A stretch of 52,023 bases of DNA, taken from positions 1-52,023 of the forward strand of contig NZ_BOMN01000124.1 in the NCBI RefSeq assembly GCF_016862215.1. The letters run 5' to 3'. A program made the position numbers and the translations under genes. The notes under the pieces were generated by a model that made no database searches, had not been told where the DNA came from, and was given only the letters and a program-made list of their open reading frames with translations. This stretch comes from Winogradskya humida (GTDB lineage: Bacteria; Actinomycetota; Actinomycetes; Mycobacteriales; Micromonosporaceae). Below are positions 8,089 to 17,016 of the stretch, piece by piece (positions within the stretch are counted from its first letter, which is position 1; every line of letters begins with the position of its first letter).

Positions 8089-8639
8089 CTGTCCTCCTCG
8101 GTGGTGTGCAGGGCCATGACGTCGAGTACATGTCCGGGTGGTCCCAGGTCGTCACCGACGAGGTCGCGCATTCTGCTGCGGGCCCGCGACAGCCTCGTCC
8201 GCACAGCAGCCGCACTCACGCCGAGCACAGCGGCCGCCTCGCGCGGTTCGAGGCCCTCCCAGAACGTGAGCATCAGAACCTCGCGGTCCAGGTCGCCGAG
8301 CCGGGCCAGCGCGGCGCGGACCGCGAGCCGTTCGGGCACCTCGCTGCCCGGGTCACCGCCGGTGGCGACCCGCAGGCGCAGCCGCAGCCGCTCCCCCAGC
8401 CGGCCACGGCGCTGACCGGCCCGGTAGTGGTTGGCGAGCACCCGCCGCGCGACGCCGTACAGCCATAACCGGGCCTCGTCGTCGGGTGGCATCTCCGGGG
8501 CCCGCCGCCAGGCGACGAGGAACGTCTCGGCGACCACGTCGGCGGCGTCATCGGGCTGCTCCACCCGGCGCAGGGCGTACGCCAGCATCGACTCGAAGTT
8601 GGCGGCGTAGACGCGGCGGAAGTGGTCCTCGTAGCTCAC
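8085..8639 (-). CDS. ECF RNA polymerase sigma factor
   Basis: 184 residues. Sigma region 2 is at about residues 5-70 (FRRVYAANFESMLAYALRRVEQPDDAADVVAETFLVAWRR, then ARLWLYGVARRVLANH). Sigma region 4 is at about 115-170 (LARLGDLDREVLMLTFWEGLEPREAAAVLGVSAAAVRTRLSRAR). The start is GTG 8639; the frame continues upstream, but that would cross the promoter and start of the divergent glycosidase gene and add non-homologous sequence. It overlaps the downstream membrane protein gene by four bases. Regulon unknown. Confidence 0.9.
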   Translation of the reverse strand: MSYEDHFRRVYAANFESMLAYALRRVEQPDDAADVVAETFLVAWRRAPEMPPDDEARLWLYGVARRVLANHYRAGQRRGRLGERLRLRLRVATGGDPGSEVPERLAVRAALARLGDLDREVLMLTFWEGLEPREAAAVLGVSAAAVRTRLSRARSRMRDLVGDDLGPPGHVLDVMALHTTEEDR

Positions 8640-8669
8640 GTCTACGTCATGTCCGGCAAGCGCCGCATC

Positions 8670-8698
8670 GTGACAGGTTACTTCCCTGCCCTGATAAT
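8670..8698 (+). promoter_or_regulatory. Putative promoter of the GH5 gene
   Basis: GTGACA (8670-8675), 17-bp spacer, GATAAT (8693-8698), giving a predicted transcript start about 20 nt before the ATG at 8728. Good sigma-70-like spacing; no experimental support. Confidence 0.5.
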
Positions 8699-8727
8699 GG
8701 ATCAACGTCGATGAAAGCGCGGGTCTC

Positions 8728-10590
8728 ATGGCACGACTGATCGTCTGGATCCTGCTCGCCGCCACCCTCGTGGTGCCCAGCCCCGCCAGAGCGGCGGCGG
8801 TGGAAGCGTGGACATCACCGTTGAGCACCCGCGGGCGGTACATCGTGGACGCCACCGGCGCCCGGTTCAAGCTGAAGTCCGGTAACTGGCACGGCGCGAG
8901 CGGCACGTGGAACGGTGACGGCGACCAGAACGACGACGCCAGCCATCACGCCGGGGAGAACGCCGGGCGCGTACCCATGGGGCTCGACCGGGCGCCACTC
9001 ACCCGGATCGTGGCGAGCTTCGCGGAGCTGGGGCTCAACAGCGTGCGGCTGCCGTTCTCGAACGAGATGGTCCACGACACGCAGCCCGTGGCCGACATCG
9101 CCGTCGCCGCCAATCCGCAGCTGCGCGGCCTGACCCCGCTGCAGGTGTACGACGCCGTGGTCACCGCGCTGACCGGCGCCGGGCTCGCCGTCATCCTCAA
9201 CAACCACACCAACACCACCCGCTGGTGCTGCGGCGTGGACGGCAACGAACGGTGGAACGCGAGCCAGAGCGCCGCCGCGTGGGAGCAGGACTGGGTCCTC
9301 ATGGCCGGCCGCTACCGCAGCAACCCCAGGGTCGTAGGAGCCGATCTCTACAACGAGGTACGCCGGAACGTGCTCGACGACCCGAACTGGGGCCTCGGCG
9401 ACGACCACGACTGGTTCGCCGCCGCCCAGCGCACCGGCGAGCGGATCCTCGGCGAGGCCAACCCCGCCCTGCTCATCATCGTCGAGGGCATCAACTGGAC
9501 CGGCATCCCCGTGGACGGGTTCGCCCATGAACGGCCGACGCTGGCACCCGCACGCCAGCTGTCCCACACCCTGACCACCTCCGGCAAACTGGTCTACTCC
9601 GCGCACTTCTACGACTACACCGGCCCGAACCACAGCGGCGCGACCGGCACCGGCGAGACAACCGACCCCCGCTACCGCGACCTGAGCCGCGCCGACCTGT
9701 TCACCACGCTCTACCAGCAGGCGTTCTACGTCGCCGCCGAGTCGGGCCAGCACTTCACCGCCCCGGTCTGGATCAGCGAGTTCGGCATCGACGGCAACCC
9801 CGGCACCGGAGCGAGCCAGCGCGCGTGGTTCGGCAACTTCGTCGACTACCTCATCCAGACCGACGCCGACTTCGCGTACTGGCCCGTCGTCGGCTGGCAG
9901 GAGACCCGCGCCGCGAACGGATGGGCGCTGCTGTTCTGGGACGAGGCCGGCAACCGAGCCTCGGTGAACGACGCGGGCGACTGGCGTACGGCTGACTGGC
10001 AGCGCCTGATCGCCGCCCCGGGGAAGACCGGCCAGGTCGATCCGGTCGCCCGCTGGTCCATGCTCAGCCCCGACCACGGCGACTACGTCCAGTCCCTGCG
10101 CATGCGGGCGGCGGGTGACTGGGACGACGGCGCGCGCAAGGCCGCCTGCCCCGACGATCAAAGGCTCATAGGCCTGAGTCGTACGGGGAACCGCGCGCTG
10201 TGCACCGACGTGTCAGCCACAGCCCTCGGCACCGGCGCGTACCAGGTCGTCACCGACGAGCGTTACGCCACCTCGGGCGACTGGGCGTCCGGCTACACGA
10301 AGTTCCAGTGCCCGGCCGGATCGTTCCTGACCGGGTACGCCGTGCGCGGCGCGGCGGTGTCGAGCGCCCTGTGCACGACGTCGTCACGAACCCTCGGCAC
10401 CGCCGGCCGCACGGTCTGGTTCGACCGCGGCGACAACCGCCCGGCGGGCTCCCCCGGCGGCGACTTCGCCGCAGGCAACTACAAAGGCCAATGCACCAAC
10501 GACGAGTACGCCGCCGGCATCGCCTTCACCCGCCGCGCCTTCTCGTCGGGCAACCCCGCCGCGCTCTACTGCCGTTCGCTAGTGGGTTAG
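8728..10590 (+). CDS. Secreted GH5-family glycoside hydrolase with repeated C-terminal module
   Basis: 620 residues with a Sec signal peptide (cleavage near PARAAA, residue about 24). The catalytic (beta/alpha)8 domain spans about residues 35-430. The acid/base Glu is in DLYNEVR (E210) and the nucleophile Glu in WISEFG (E351), the two GH5 signature positions; the N-terminal LNSVRLPFSNEM segment also fits. The family cleaves beta-glucans, mannans or related glycans outside the cell; substrate is not predictable. Residues about 455-620 hold three repeats of a roughly 50-residue unit (DWxxGxxKxxCP...L.G...ALC), each with paired cysteines. The gene overlaps the convergent carboxypeptidase gene by 12 bp at its end. 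Confidence 0.88.
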   Translation: MARLIVWILLAATLVVPSPARAAAVEAWTSPLSTRGRYIVDATGARFKLKSGNWHGASGTWNGDGDQNDDASHHAGENAGRVPMGLDRAPLTRIVASFAELGLNSVRLPFSNEMVHDTQPVADIAVAANPQLRGLTPLQVYDAVVTALTGAGLAVILNNHTNTTRWCCGVDGNERWNASQSAAAWEQDWVLMAGRYRSNPRVVGADLYNEVRRNVLDDPNWGLGDDHDWFAAAQRTGERILGEANPALLIIVEGINWTGIPVDGFAHERPTLAPARQLSHTLTTSGKLVYSAHFYDYTGPNHSGATGTGETTDPRYRDLSRADLFTTLYQQAFYVAAESGQHFTAPVWISEFGIDGNPGTGASQRAWFGNFVDYLIQTDADFAYWPVVGWQETRAANGWALLFWDEAGNRASVNDAGDWRTADWQRLIAAPGKTGQVDPVARWSMLSPDHGDYVQSLRMRAAGDWDDGARKAACPDDQRLIGLSRTGNRALCTDVSATALGTGAYQVVTDERYATSGDWASGYTKFQCPAGSFLTGYAVRGAAVSSALCTTSSRTLGTAGRTVWFDRGDNRPAGSPGGDFAAGNYKGQCTNDEYAAGIAFTRRAFSSGNPAALYCRSLVG

Positions 10591-13500
10591 GCGCCACCAC
10601 AGGGACGGGTCGGGCGTGGCGGTGTCGGCGCGCAGCTCTACGCGTACGGGAGAATCGGCGGGACCGGCCTCGACCGTGCCCACCACCGCCCCGGTCTCCA
10701 CCTCGGGGCCCGGGGCCTTCGTCGTGTGCCGGACCTCCACGGCCAGGCCCGGCCACCCGACGACCTTGACCGGCTCGGCGGGACGGACCGCGCTGGTCGC
10801 ACCCCAGGCCGTCCGGACCTCACCGAGCGGATCGGCGGCGAGCAGCGTGTACTCCTTGACCACCGCCGCGACCTTGGCGAGCAGCTTGCGGACCACCTTG
10901 TTGACCTGCGCGAGCTGCTCCGGCGTGTTCGCACCGGGCTGATTGAACACGGCCCCGATGACGGTGAGCTTCTTGCCCGCGACGGTGAGATGCGAGGAGA
11001 AAACGAGGTTGCCGCCTGCCTCGTCGGTCGACCCGGTCTTGATCCCGAAGACCCCGTTGCTGCCGAGCAGGTCGTTGTAGTTCCGGATCTTCCCCACGAC
11101 CGGGATCGTGGCACTCGGCAGCGCGACGATCTCCGCGAAGACCTCCGACTTCAACGCGGCCTGCGCGAGGATCACCTGATCGGCGGCGGTGCTCGTCGTG
11201 CTGGGCAGGAACCCGCTCGGATCGGTGTAATCGGTGTCGTCCATACCGAGCTCGTCCGCCGCCGCGTTCATCTTCGTCAGGAACGCAGCCTCGCTACCGG
11301 CATCCCACACCCCGAGCATGTGCGCCACATTGTTCGCGGACGGCAACATCAACGCCTCGAGCGCATCCCGCTCCGTCATCACCTCACCGGCAGTAACCTT
11401 CACCAGCGACTGTCCCATGGGGATCCGCGCGTTGTAATCAGCCACATCCGCCGCGGTCACGGTGATCCCGGGCCCTTGGTCGTCCCCCTCCAGCGGATGC
11501 TCCTGCAAAATCACATACGCCGTCATCACCTTGGCCACACTGCCGATCGCCGCCGGCGCCGTATCCCCCGACCGCCCGAGCCGCCCCAGCCCCTCAATCA
11601 TGATCTCCGCCGACCCGGCCGACGGCCAGGGCATGTCGACCGCCTTCCCCGGGATCTTCAAGGTGTCCGCCAGGGCCGCGGTCAGGGTCGCCGCGGGAAG
11701 ATCCTTGCTGAGCTGGAAGCCCGCTCCCCCACCCAGCAACCCCAGCACCAGCACCGCCACGGCAAGCAGAACGACCAGCTTGCGACGACTCTTCTTCCCG
11801 GCTGTGGTGGTCACCGTGCCGCTCGGCGTGGTGCCGACCGGGGCGCCCGATGCCGGACGATTCGGAGTGGCAACCGGCGTCCCATAGGCCGTGCCCACCG
11901 GCCGGCCCGCCGACGACCCCGGCCGCGCCCCAGGCGCCTGAGTGACAGGCACTCCAGGCTGCGGCCCGGACGGCAGGGTGGCCGGCGCACTTGCCGAGGC
12001 CACCGGACGCGCACCGAACGGCTGAGCAGCGGGGATTCCCGCCTGCTGACCCGGCGACGCCCCGGGCCGCACACCGAACGGCGCGGTAGCCGGCGCACTC
12101 GCCGAGGCCACCGGCCGCGCACCGAACGAAGCGCCAGGCGAGGTACCGGGCGAGGTCCCGGGCTGGCTGCCGAATGGCGGGGTACCCGACGTGCTGGTCG
12201 AGGTCGCCGGGCGCGCACCGAACGAAGCGCCAGGCGAGGTCCCCGGCGGAGTGCCGGGCGAGGTCCCCGGCTGGCTGCCGAATGGCGGGGTGCCCGGCGT
12301 GCTGGTCGAGGTCACCGGGCGCGCACCGAACGGTGTCCTGCTCGGAGTCACAGTAGCTGCGGCTTGCGGACCGGCCGGCTCACCGGTCTGCCCACTCGGC
12401 GGCGGGCTGGCCGGAACGCCGGGACGCGCACCGGCCGGCGAGCCGAACACCGTCCCGGCCGGCCCACCGAACGGCGGGCTGACCGAGGCGTTACCGGTGG
12501 GAACCGACGCGGACCCCGAGGCGGCCCGCCCCTGGGCCCCCGCCGGCGAACCGGAGACAGAGCTGTTCGGCCCCACCGACGCCGACCCCGCGGAGGAACC
12601 CACCGCCGAACGGTCCGGAGCAACCGGAGCAGACCCCGGCCCGGAACGGCCCGGAGCAACCGAGGCAGACCCCGACGCGGAACGGCGCTGCGCATCCGAG
12701 GCAGACCCCGATGCGGAACGGCCCGGCGCGGCTGATGGCGCTGCTGCCGACCCTGCCGGACCGACCGAAGCGGATCCGGAAGCAGACCGAGCCTGACCAA
12801 CCGGTCCGGATCCGGCCGGGCCCGCCGACGACGAACGAGCCGCTGCCTGCGATCCCGCCCCTGCCGGACCGACCGGCGCGGTGCCGCCAGAATTGCCTGC
12901 TGCCGAGCCAGGAGATCCCGCCGTCCCGGAACCAACCGTCCCGGAACCAGCCGTCCCGGAACCCCCGGAATCGACCGATGCCGAGCCGGCTGGCTGACTC
13001 ACCCGGGTCGGCGGATCGGACTTCCCCGCGGCGACCGACGCCGAGCCGGACGAGCCGGACGAGCCGGCCACCGGATGACCCGCGGTCACGTCAGAGCCGC
13101 CGGGGCTGCTCGCGGATCCGGGGCTGGTGGGTTCGGCGCCTCGTGCGGGAGCCGTGCCTTGTCCGGGGCCCGGCGCGGGGGTCGGGCCGGATGCGGGTTC
13201 GGGTGCCGGCTTGGACTTCGGGCCGGGGGTGAAGGCGGACCAGGGTGCCGGTTCCGGCGCGGGCGGGGTGACCGCTGCGGGGCGGGAAGCCACGGCTGGC
13301 GTGACCGGAGCGGGGCCAGCAGGCGCGGCCGGCGTGACCGACGCCGGGGCGGTAGGCGCAGGCGGCGTGACCGAAGCCGGGCCGGAAGAAGCAGTCGGGG
13401 TAGCCGGCGCGGGGCTCGAAGGGGCGGGCGGAGTGACCGGCGCGGGGCTCGAAGGGGCAGGCGGAGTGACCGGCGCGGGGCTCGAAGAAGCAGTCGGAGT

Positions 13501-13821
13501 GACCGGCGCGGGGCTCGAAGGAGCAGGTGGGGTGACCGCTGCGGGGCCGGAAGGGGCAGGCTGCTGCTGCGGTTCGGGCTCGCGGGGTTTGGGAGCGGTT
13601 GTTGCGGACTCGGCCGGCTGGACCGATTCGGGCGGGTTTGTCGCCTCATCGGTCGGGGTTTCTGTGGCTGGGGAGTGGTAGACGCCGGGAGTGTCCGATG
13701 GGGGCCGGGCGGCGGGGATGCGGGCCGAGCCGACGACCTTGGCCGCACCTCTCGCCGGGGTGGCGGGGTCGCTCGGGGGCGGCTGCGACCCCGGGGTGGC
13801 GTTCTGGTCCGGCGGTGTCAT
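10579..13821 (-). CDS. D-alanyl-D-alanine carboxypeptidase (S11/PBP5-like) with giant low-complexity N-terminus
   Basis: 1080 residues. Residues 1 to about 670 are almost only Pro, Ala, Ser, Gly, Thr and Val with tandem repeats. A basic stop-transfer segment and one transmembrane helix follow (KKSRRKLVVLLAVAVLVLGLL, about 670-697). The extracellular peptidase S11 domain has all three catalytic motifs: SVAK (S761, K764), SAN (S828-N830) and KTG (K928). The family trims the terminal D-Ala of peptidoglycan stem peptides. Topology places the long tail in the cytoplasm. Start ATG 13821 has a strong ribosome site (GAGGAG, 7 nt upstream), so the long N-terminus appears to be genuinely translated. 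Typical S11 enzymes are about 400 residues. Confidence 0.88.
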   Translation of the reverse strand: MTPPDQNATPGSQPPPSDPATPARGAAKVVGSARIPAARPPSDTPGVYHSPATETPTDEATNPPESVQPAESATTAPKPREPEPQQQPAPSGPAAVTPPAPSSPAPVTPTASSSPAPVTPPAPSSPAPVTPPAPSSPAPATPTASSGPASVTPPAPTAPASVTPAAPAGPAPVTPAVASRPAAVTPPAPEPAPWSAFTPGPKSKPAPEPASGPTPAPGPGQGTAPARGAEPTSPGSASSPGGSDVTAGHPVAGSSGSSGSASVAAGKSDPPTRVSQPAGSASVDSGGSGTAGSGTVGSGTAGSPGSAAGNSGGTAPVGPAGAGSQAAARSSSAGPAGSGPVGQARSASGSASVGPAGSAAAPSAAPGRSASGSASDAQRRSASGSASVAPGRSGPGSAPVAPDRSAVGSSAGSASVGPNSSVSGSPAGAQGRAASGSASVPTGNASVSPPFGGPAGTVFGSPAGARPGVPASPPPSGQTGEPAGPQAAATVTPSRTPFGARPVTSTSTPGTPPFGSQPGTSPGTPPGTSPGASFGARPATSTSTSGTPPFGSQPGTSPGTSPGASFGARPVASASAPATAPFGVRPGASPGQQAGIPAAQPFGARPVASASAPATLPSGPQPGVPVTQAPGARPGSSAGRPVGTAYGTPVATPNRPASGAPVGTTPSGTVTTTAGKKSRRKLVVLLAVAVLVLGLLGGGAGFQLSKDLPAATLTAALADTLKIPGKAVDMPWPSAGSAEIMIEGLGRLGRSGDTAPAAIGSVAKVMTAYVILQEHPLEGDDQGPGITVTAADVADYNARIPMGQSLVKVTAGEVMTERDALEALMLPSANNVAHMLGVWDAGSEAAFLTKMNAAADELGMDDTDYTDPSGFLPSTTSTAADQVILAQAALKSEVFAEIVALPSATIPVVGKIRNYNDLLGSNGVFGIKTGSTDEAGGNLVFSSHLTVAGKKLTVIGAVFNQPGANTPEQLAQVNKVVRKLLAKVAAVVKEYTLLAADPLGEVRTAWGATSAVRPAEPVKVVGWPGLAVEVRHTTKAPGPEVETGAVVGTVEAGPADSPVRVELRADTATPDPSLWWRLTH
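12121..12324. repeat. Two large direct repeats inside the carboxypeptidase N-terminal region
   Basis: Copy 1 (12121 to about 12216, 96 bp) and copy 2 (about 12217-12324, 108 bp) are near-identical apart from a 12-bp insertion in copy 2. Each encodes the Phe-Gly-Ala-Arg-Pro-type Ser/Thr/Pro-rich unit. In-frame expansion by slippage or recombination is likely. Confidence 0.75.
13300..13560. repeat. 36-bp tandem repeats in the carboxypeptidase N-terminal region
   Basis: About seven degenerate copies of a 36-bp unit, encoding a 12-residue PAPVTPPAPSS-like repeat. The unit includes GGAGTGACCGGCGCGGGGCT on the plus strand, repeated at 36-bp spacing. Confidence 0.7.
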
Positions 13822-13852
13822 CCACCCGCTCCTCTCGGCCCGGCCGTTCCGG

Positions 13853-13876
13853 GCATCCGGACATCATCCCGGATGC
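13853..13876. promoter_or_regulatory. Hairpin upstream of the carboxypeptidase gene
   Basis: GCATCCGG / CCGGATGC, a perfect 8-bp inverted repeat with an 8-nt centre, about 32 bp upstream of the start codon at 13821. It could be an operator or a leader hairpin. The rest of the 270-bp gap 13822-14091 shows no gene. Confidence 0.3.
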
Positions 13877-14091
13877 GCGCCACCCGCCGCACGCCCCCGT
13901 TCAGGCGAGAAGCGGTTGATTGCCCGCAGCGCCCGCGGAGTGTTCCAGCGACCGGGTTCGACGGCCCCTCCTTCCAGGGCGAAGTGAACACGCCCGGATG
14001 GATACGACCGGGCAGCCGGCGACCGTCCGGCCGCCGGTGGGACCGCACCACCTCGCGGCCGGATCACCATAAAGCAGCCAAGTGACCACAT

Positions 14092-15363
14092 TCACCCCAG
14101 CAGGCCCCCACCGCTGGGAACGGACGGGCCTGCCGCAGTTTTCTCGCGGGGTGGGCGGACCGCGCCCGCGGCCGCTACGGCGACCGTGAACAGGATCGCG
14201 ACCAGCCACAGAGCGGTGAGCAGGCTGGTGGCCTCGGCGGCGAAGCCGACTGCGGGCGGGCCGGCGAGGTTGGCGAAGTAGCCGATGGTGGCGACGACGC
14301 TGACCCGGGCGGCAGGGTTGGGGCCGCTGTCCGCTGCTGCTGACATGCCGAGCGGGAAGCCCATGGAGACGCCGACCGCCCACAGCAGGACGCCGATGAG
14401 CAGGACCACGACGTTGTCCGAGAGGATGAACAGGGCGACGCCGAGGACGCCGAGTGCCGAGGTGATGCGTACGGTGCGGACCCGGCCCAGCCTGTCGACC
14501 AGCGGGCCGCCGAGGACGCGGGCCGTGGTCTCGCCGACCGCGAAGACGGTGAAGAACAGTGCCGCCGTGGCCGCCGCCTGGGCGTGGCCGTCCTTCGCGG
14601 CGAGGGTGAGCCAGTTGTTGGCCGTGCCTTCGCCCAGTTCCGCGCCGAGCATGACCACGCCGATGAGCAGGAGGCGCCAGTCGGCCCAGCCTCGCAGCCA
14701 GCGGCGCAACCGCTCCGTGGCCGGGACCGGGACGCCCGGGGTCTCGTCGCCTGCACGGGCGCCCGTGGGGATCGCGCGGCCCAGCCCCGCGGCGGTGGCG
14801 GCCATCAGGGCGGCTTCGCCCGCGAACTGCCAGGTGGGGCTGATGCCGAGGGCCGCGCAACCGGCACCGATACCCGAGCCGATGGCGGCGCCGGCAGACC
14901 AGGCCGCATGCATCAGGGGCATGAGGGTACGGCCGGCAAGTTGTTCGATCGCCGCACCCTCCACGTTGATCATGACGTCGAGAGAGCCGATCGCGAAGCC
15001 CACCACGACGAAGCCGGCGCCGACCAGCAGCATCGAGTGCAGAACTCCGGCACCGGCACCGATCACGGCGACAGCCGCGGCGACCAGGAGCAGGGCCGCG
15101 GGGATCGCGCGGCGGGCGCCGAGCCGGCCGAGCAGGGGTGTGGAGGCGAGCAGGCCGGCGACGGATCCGACCGTGACGCCGGCCAGCAAAACGCCGATCG
15201 AGCCGGTGCTCAGGTCCAGGGCGGCCCGCAGGTCGGGCAGGCGCGGGCCCCAGGTGGCCAGCGCGAGGCCGCCGATCGCGAACGCGACGATGATCGCGTT
15301 GCGCCAGCGGGCCAGCTCTGCCGGCGATAAACGTTCAACGCCTGTGATCGTACGATCGCTCAT
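14092..15363 (-). CDS. MFS transporter (YbjJ/fucose-permease-like)
   Basis: Inner-membrane protein of about 423 residues with 12 predicted transmembrane helices. The MFS loop 2-3 motif appears as GRLGARR after helix 2, and the loop 8-9 equivalent as GGPLVDRLGRVRTVR. It resembles the YbjJ-type and sugar-exporter branches of the major facilitator superfamily. Two ATG codons are possible (15372 and 15363); neither has a Shine-Dalgarno, and the shorter form is listed. It is divergent from a DeoR-type regulator with only about 30 bp between, so that regulator probably controls it. The substrate is probably a sugar or small metabolite by that association; this is inference. Confidence 0.85.
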   Translation of the reverse strand: MSDRTITGVERLSPAELARWRNAIIVAFAIGGLALATWGPRLPDLRAALDLSTGSIGVLLAGVTVGSVAGLLASTPLLGRLGARRAIPAALLLVAAAVAVIGAGAGVLHSMLLVGAGFVVVGFAIGSLDVMINVEGAAIEQLAGRTLMPLMHAAWSAGAAIGSGIGAGCAALGISPTWQFAGEAALMAATAAGLGRAIPTGARAGDETPGVPVPATERLRRWLRGWADWRLLLIGVVMLGAELGEGTANNWLTLAAKDGHAQAAATAALFFTVFAVGETTARVLGGPLVDRLGRVRTVRITSALGVLGVALFILSDNVVVLLIGVLLWAVGVSMGFPLGMSAAADSGPNPAARVSVVATIGYFANLAGPPAVGFAAEATSLLTALWLVAILFTVAVAAAGAVRPPREKTAAGPSVPSGGGLLG

Positions 15364-15401
15364 GCTGATCATTTAATCATTGGGCTGGTAAAGTGCCAAG
15401 C
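15364..15401. promoter_or_regulatory. Very short divergent promoter region, MFS / DeoR
   Basis: The forward side has TAAAGT at 15389-15394, eight bases before the DeoR ATG, so that gene may be leaderless. The reverse side has TTGGCA, 17 bp, TTAAAT just before the MFS start. A direct repeat ATCATT-TA-ATCATT at about 15369-15382 is the best operator candidate. The region is markedly AT-rich compared with its surroundings. Confidence 0.35.
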
Positions 15402-16160
15402 ATGGGCAACCAGCAGCGCCAGAAAGAGATCCTCGACGCACTGCACCGCGACGGCCGCGTGGAGGTTCCCGACCTCGCGAAACTGCTCGGCACCTCGCCG
15501 ATCACCGTCCGCCGCGACCTCGATCAGCTCGCCGCAGCTGGGGCCTTGCGCAGGGTCCGCGGCGGGGCAGTGACGACTTCCCTGCGCGGCGAGGGACTGC
15601 CCTTCGACATCCGGGCCGTCGACGACGTCGGGCTCAAGACGCGGCTGGCCGAGGCCGCCGCCGACCTGATCGCCGACGGTGAGGCGGTCGTCATCGACAG
15701 CGGCACCACCGGCGCGGCCGCGGCGACCGCGCTGGCCCGGCGCCGGATCACCGCGATGCCGTTCTCCGTGCAGGGCATCGCCGCCCTCGCCGGCAGCCAG
15801 AGCGTAAGCCTGATCCTGCCGGGCGGCACGGTGCGCCAGCCGGAGGGCACAATCGTGGGGCCGCTCGCCGAGCGCACCCTGACCGGCCTGCGTTTCGACA
15901 CGGCGATCCTGACCTGCTGCGCGGCCGCGCCCGCGGTCGGCGTCACCGCCTACGACCTGGCCGACGCGGCCGTGAAGCAGGCGATCAAGGGCTCCGCGGA
16001 GCGCACGGTCCTGATCGCGGAGGGCTCGAAGTTCGCCCGCAGCGCCATGGCACTGGTCTGCCGCCTGGAGGAGGTCGACGTGATCGTCACCGACCCCTCA
16101 GCCCCCACCGAAGCCCTGGCCCGCCTCGCCGACAGCGGCGTCCGCATCGAAATCGCCTGA
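15402..16160 (+). CDS. DeoR-family transcriptional regulator
   Basis: 252 residues. HTH at residues 5-60 (VEVPDLAKLLGTSPITVRRDLDQLAAAGALRRVRGGAV) and a DeoRC sugar-phosphate sensing domain (VIDSGTTGAAAATALA; LILPGGTVRQPEGTIVGPLAE; IAEGSKFARSAMALV). It is paralogous in architecture to the DeoR at 5329 but divergent in sequence. ATG 15402 is preferred over GTG 15393 because the HTH starts immediately after it. Its closest probable target is the divergent MFS gene. It converges with the aldo/keto reductase gene. Confidence 0.92.
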   Translation: MGNQQRQKEILDALHRDGRVEVPDLAKLLGTSPITVRRDLDQLAAAGALRRVRGGAVTTSLRGEGLPFDIRAVDDVGLKTRLAEAAADLIADGEAVVIDSGTTGAAAATALARRRITAMPFSVQGIAALAGSQSVSLILPGGTVRQPEGTIVGPLAERTLTGLRFDTAILTCCAAAPAVGVTAYDLADAAVKQAIKGSAERTVLIAEGSKFARSAMALVCRLEEVDVIVTDPSAPTEALARLADSGVRIEIA

Positions 16161-16185
16161 CCGAATCGCAACGCCGAGGCCGGGA

Positions 16186-17016
16186 CTACGCCGCCAGGGT
16201 GTCCAGCTTGGCGACGGCGTCGGCGGGAAGGTGAAGGTCCGCGGCGGCGACGTTCTCGCGCAGGTGGGCCACGGACGACGTACCCGGGATCACCAGGATA
16301 TTGGGGGAGCGCTGCAGCAACCAGGCCAGCGCGACCTGCTGTGCCGTGGCGCCCAGGGACGCGGCGACCTCGTCGAGCACGCCCGACTGCAGCGGGGAGA
16401 AGCCGCCGAGCGGGAAGAACGTGACGAAGCCGATGCCGTCCGCGGCGAGCGTGTCGATGAGGGCGTCGTCACCGCGCACGACCAGGTTGTAGAGGTTCTG
16501 GACGAAGACGACGGGGGCGATCGCGCGGGCCTCGGTGACCTGGCCGGCCGTCACGTTGGACAGGCCCAGGTGGCGTACCAGGCCCTCTTTCTGCAGCTCA
16601 GCCAGGATGCCGAAGGTCTCGGCGACCGGTCCTGGCCCGCCGAGGCGCAGGTTGACGGCGTCGAGCGCGTCCAGCCCGAGGCGGGTCAGGTTCGCCTGGA
16701 CCTGGTCGCGCAGGTCGCCGGTCGACGGGTCCCAGCTGCCGCCCGGCCCGCGGCGGAAGCCCACCTTGGTGACGATCCGCAGCTCCGGCGGGTACGGGTA
16801 CAGCGCCTCGCGGATGAGCTCGTTGGTGGTGAAAGGGCCGTAGTAGTCGCTGGTGTCCAGGTGCGTGATGCCCAGCTCGACGGCGGTGCGCAGGACCTGG
16901 ACGGCCTCGGCGCGGTCGCGGGGCGGGCCGGACGCGTTCGGTCCCGCGAGTTGCATGGCGCCGTAGCCCATCCGGGTCAGCACCAGGTCGTCGGCCAGCT
17001 TCAGGGTCTCGGTCAT
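16186..17016 (-). CDS. Aldo/keto reductase
   Basis: 276-residue NAD(P)H-dependent oxidoreductase with a TIM-barrel fold. Catalytic Asp54 and Tyr59 (DTSDYYG) and Lys84 (IVTKVG) are present. At the position where the family normally has the catalytic His, the sequence reads VNLRLG, so Asn replaces His, as I recall for the PdxI/YdbC-like branch. The C-terminal VIPGTSSVAHLRENVAA is the cofactor-binding segment. It probably reduces an aldehyde (a pyridoxal-type substrate is possible). It stands alone between a convergent DeoR gene and a divergent hydrolase. Confidence 0.88.
   Translation of the reverse strand: MTETLKLADDLVLTRMGYGAMQLAGPNASGPPRDRAEAVQVLRTAVELGITHLDTSDYYGPFTTNELIREALYPYPPELRIVTKVGFRRGPGGSWDPSTGDLRDQVQANLTRLGLDALDAVNLRLGGPGPVAETFGILAELQKEGLVRHLGLSNVTAGQVTEARAIAPVVFVQNLYNLVVRGDDALIDTLAADGIGFVTFFPLGGFSPLQSGVLDEVAASLGATAQQVALAWLLQRSPNILVIPGTSSVAHLRENVAAADLHLPADAVAKLDTLAA

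Noticed and set aside
8640..8906. N-terminal extension of the ECF sigma factor
   Set aside because: It overlaps the GH5 promoter and signal peptide on the other strand and adds no sigma-factor sequence.
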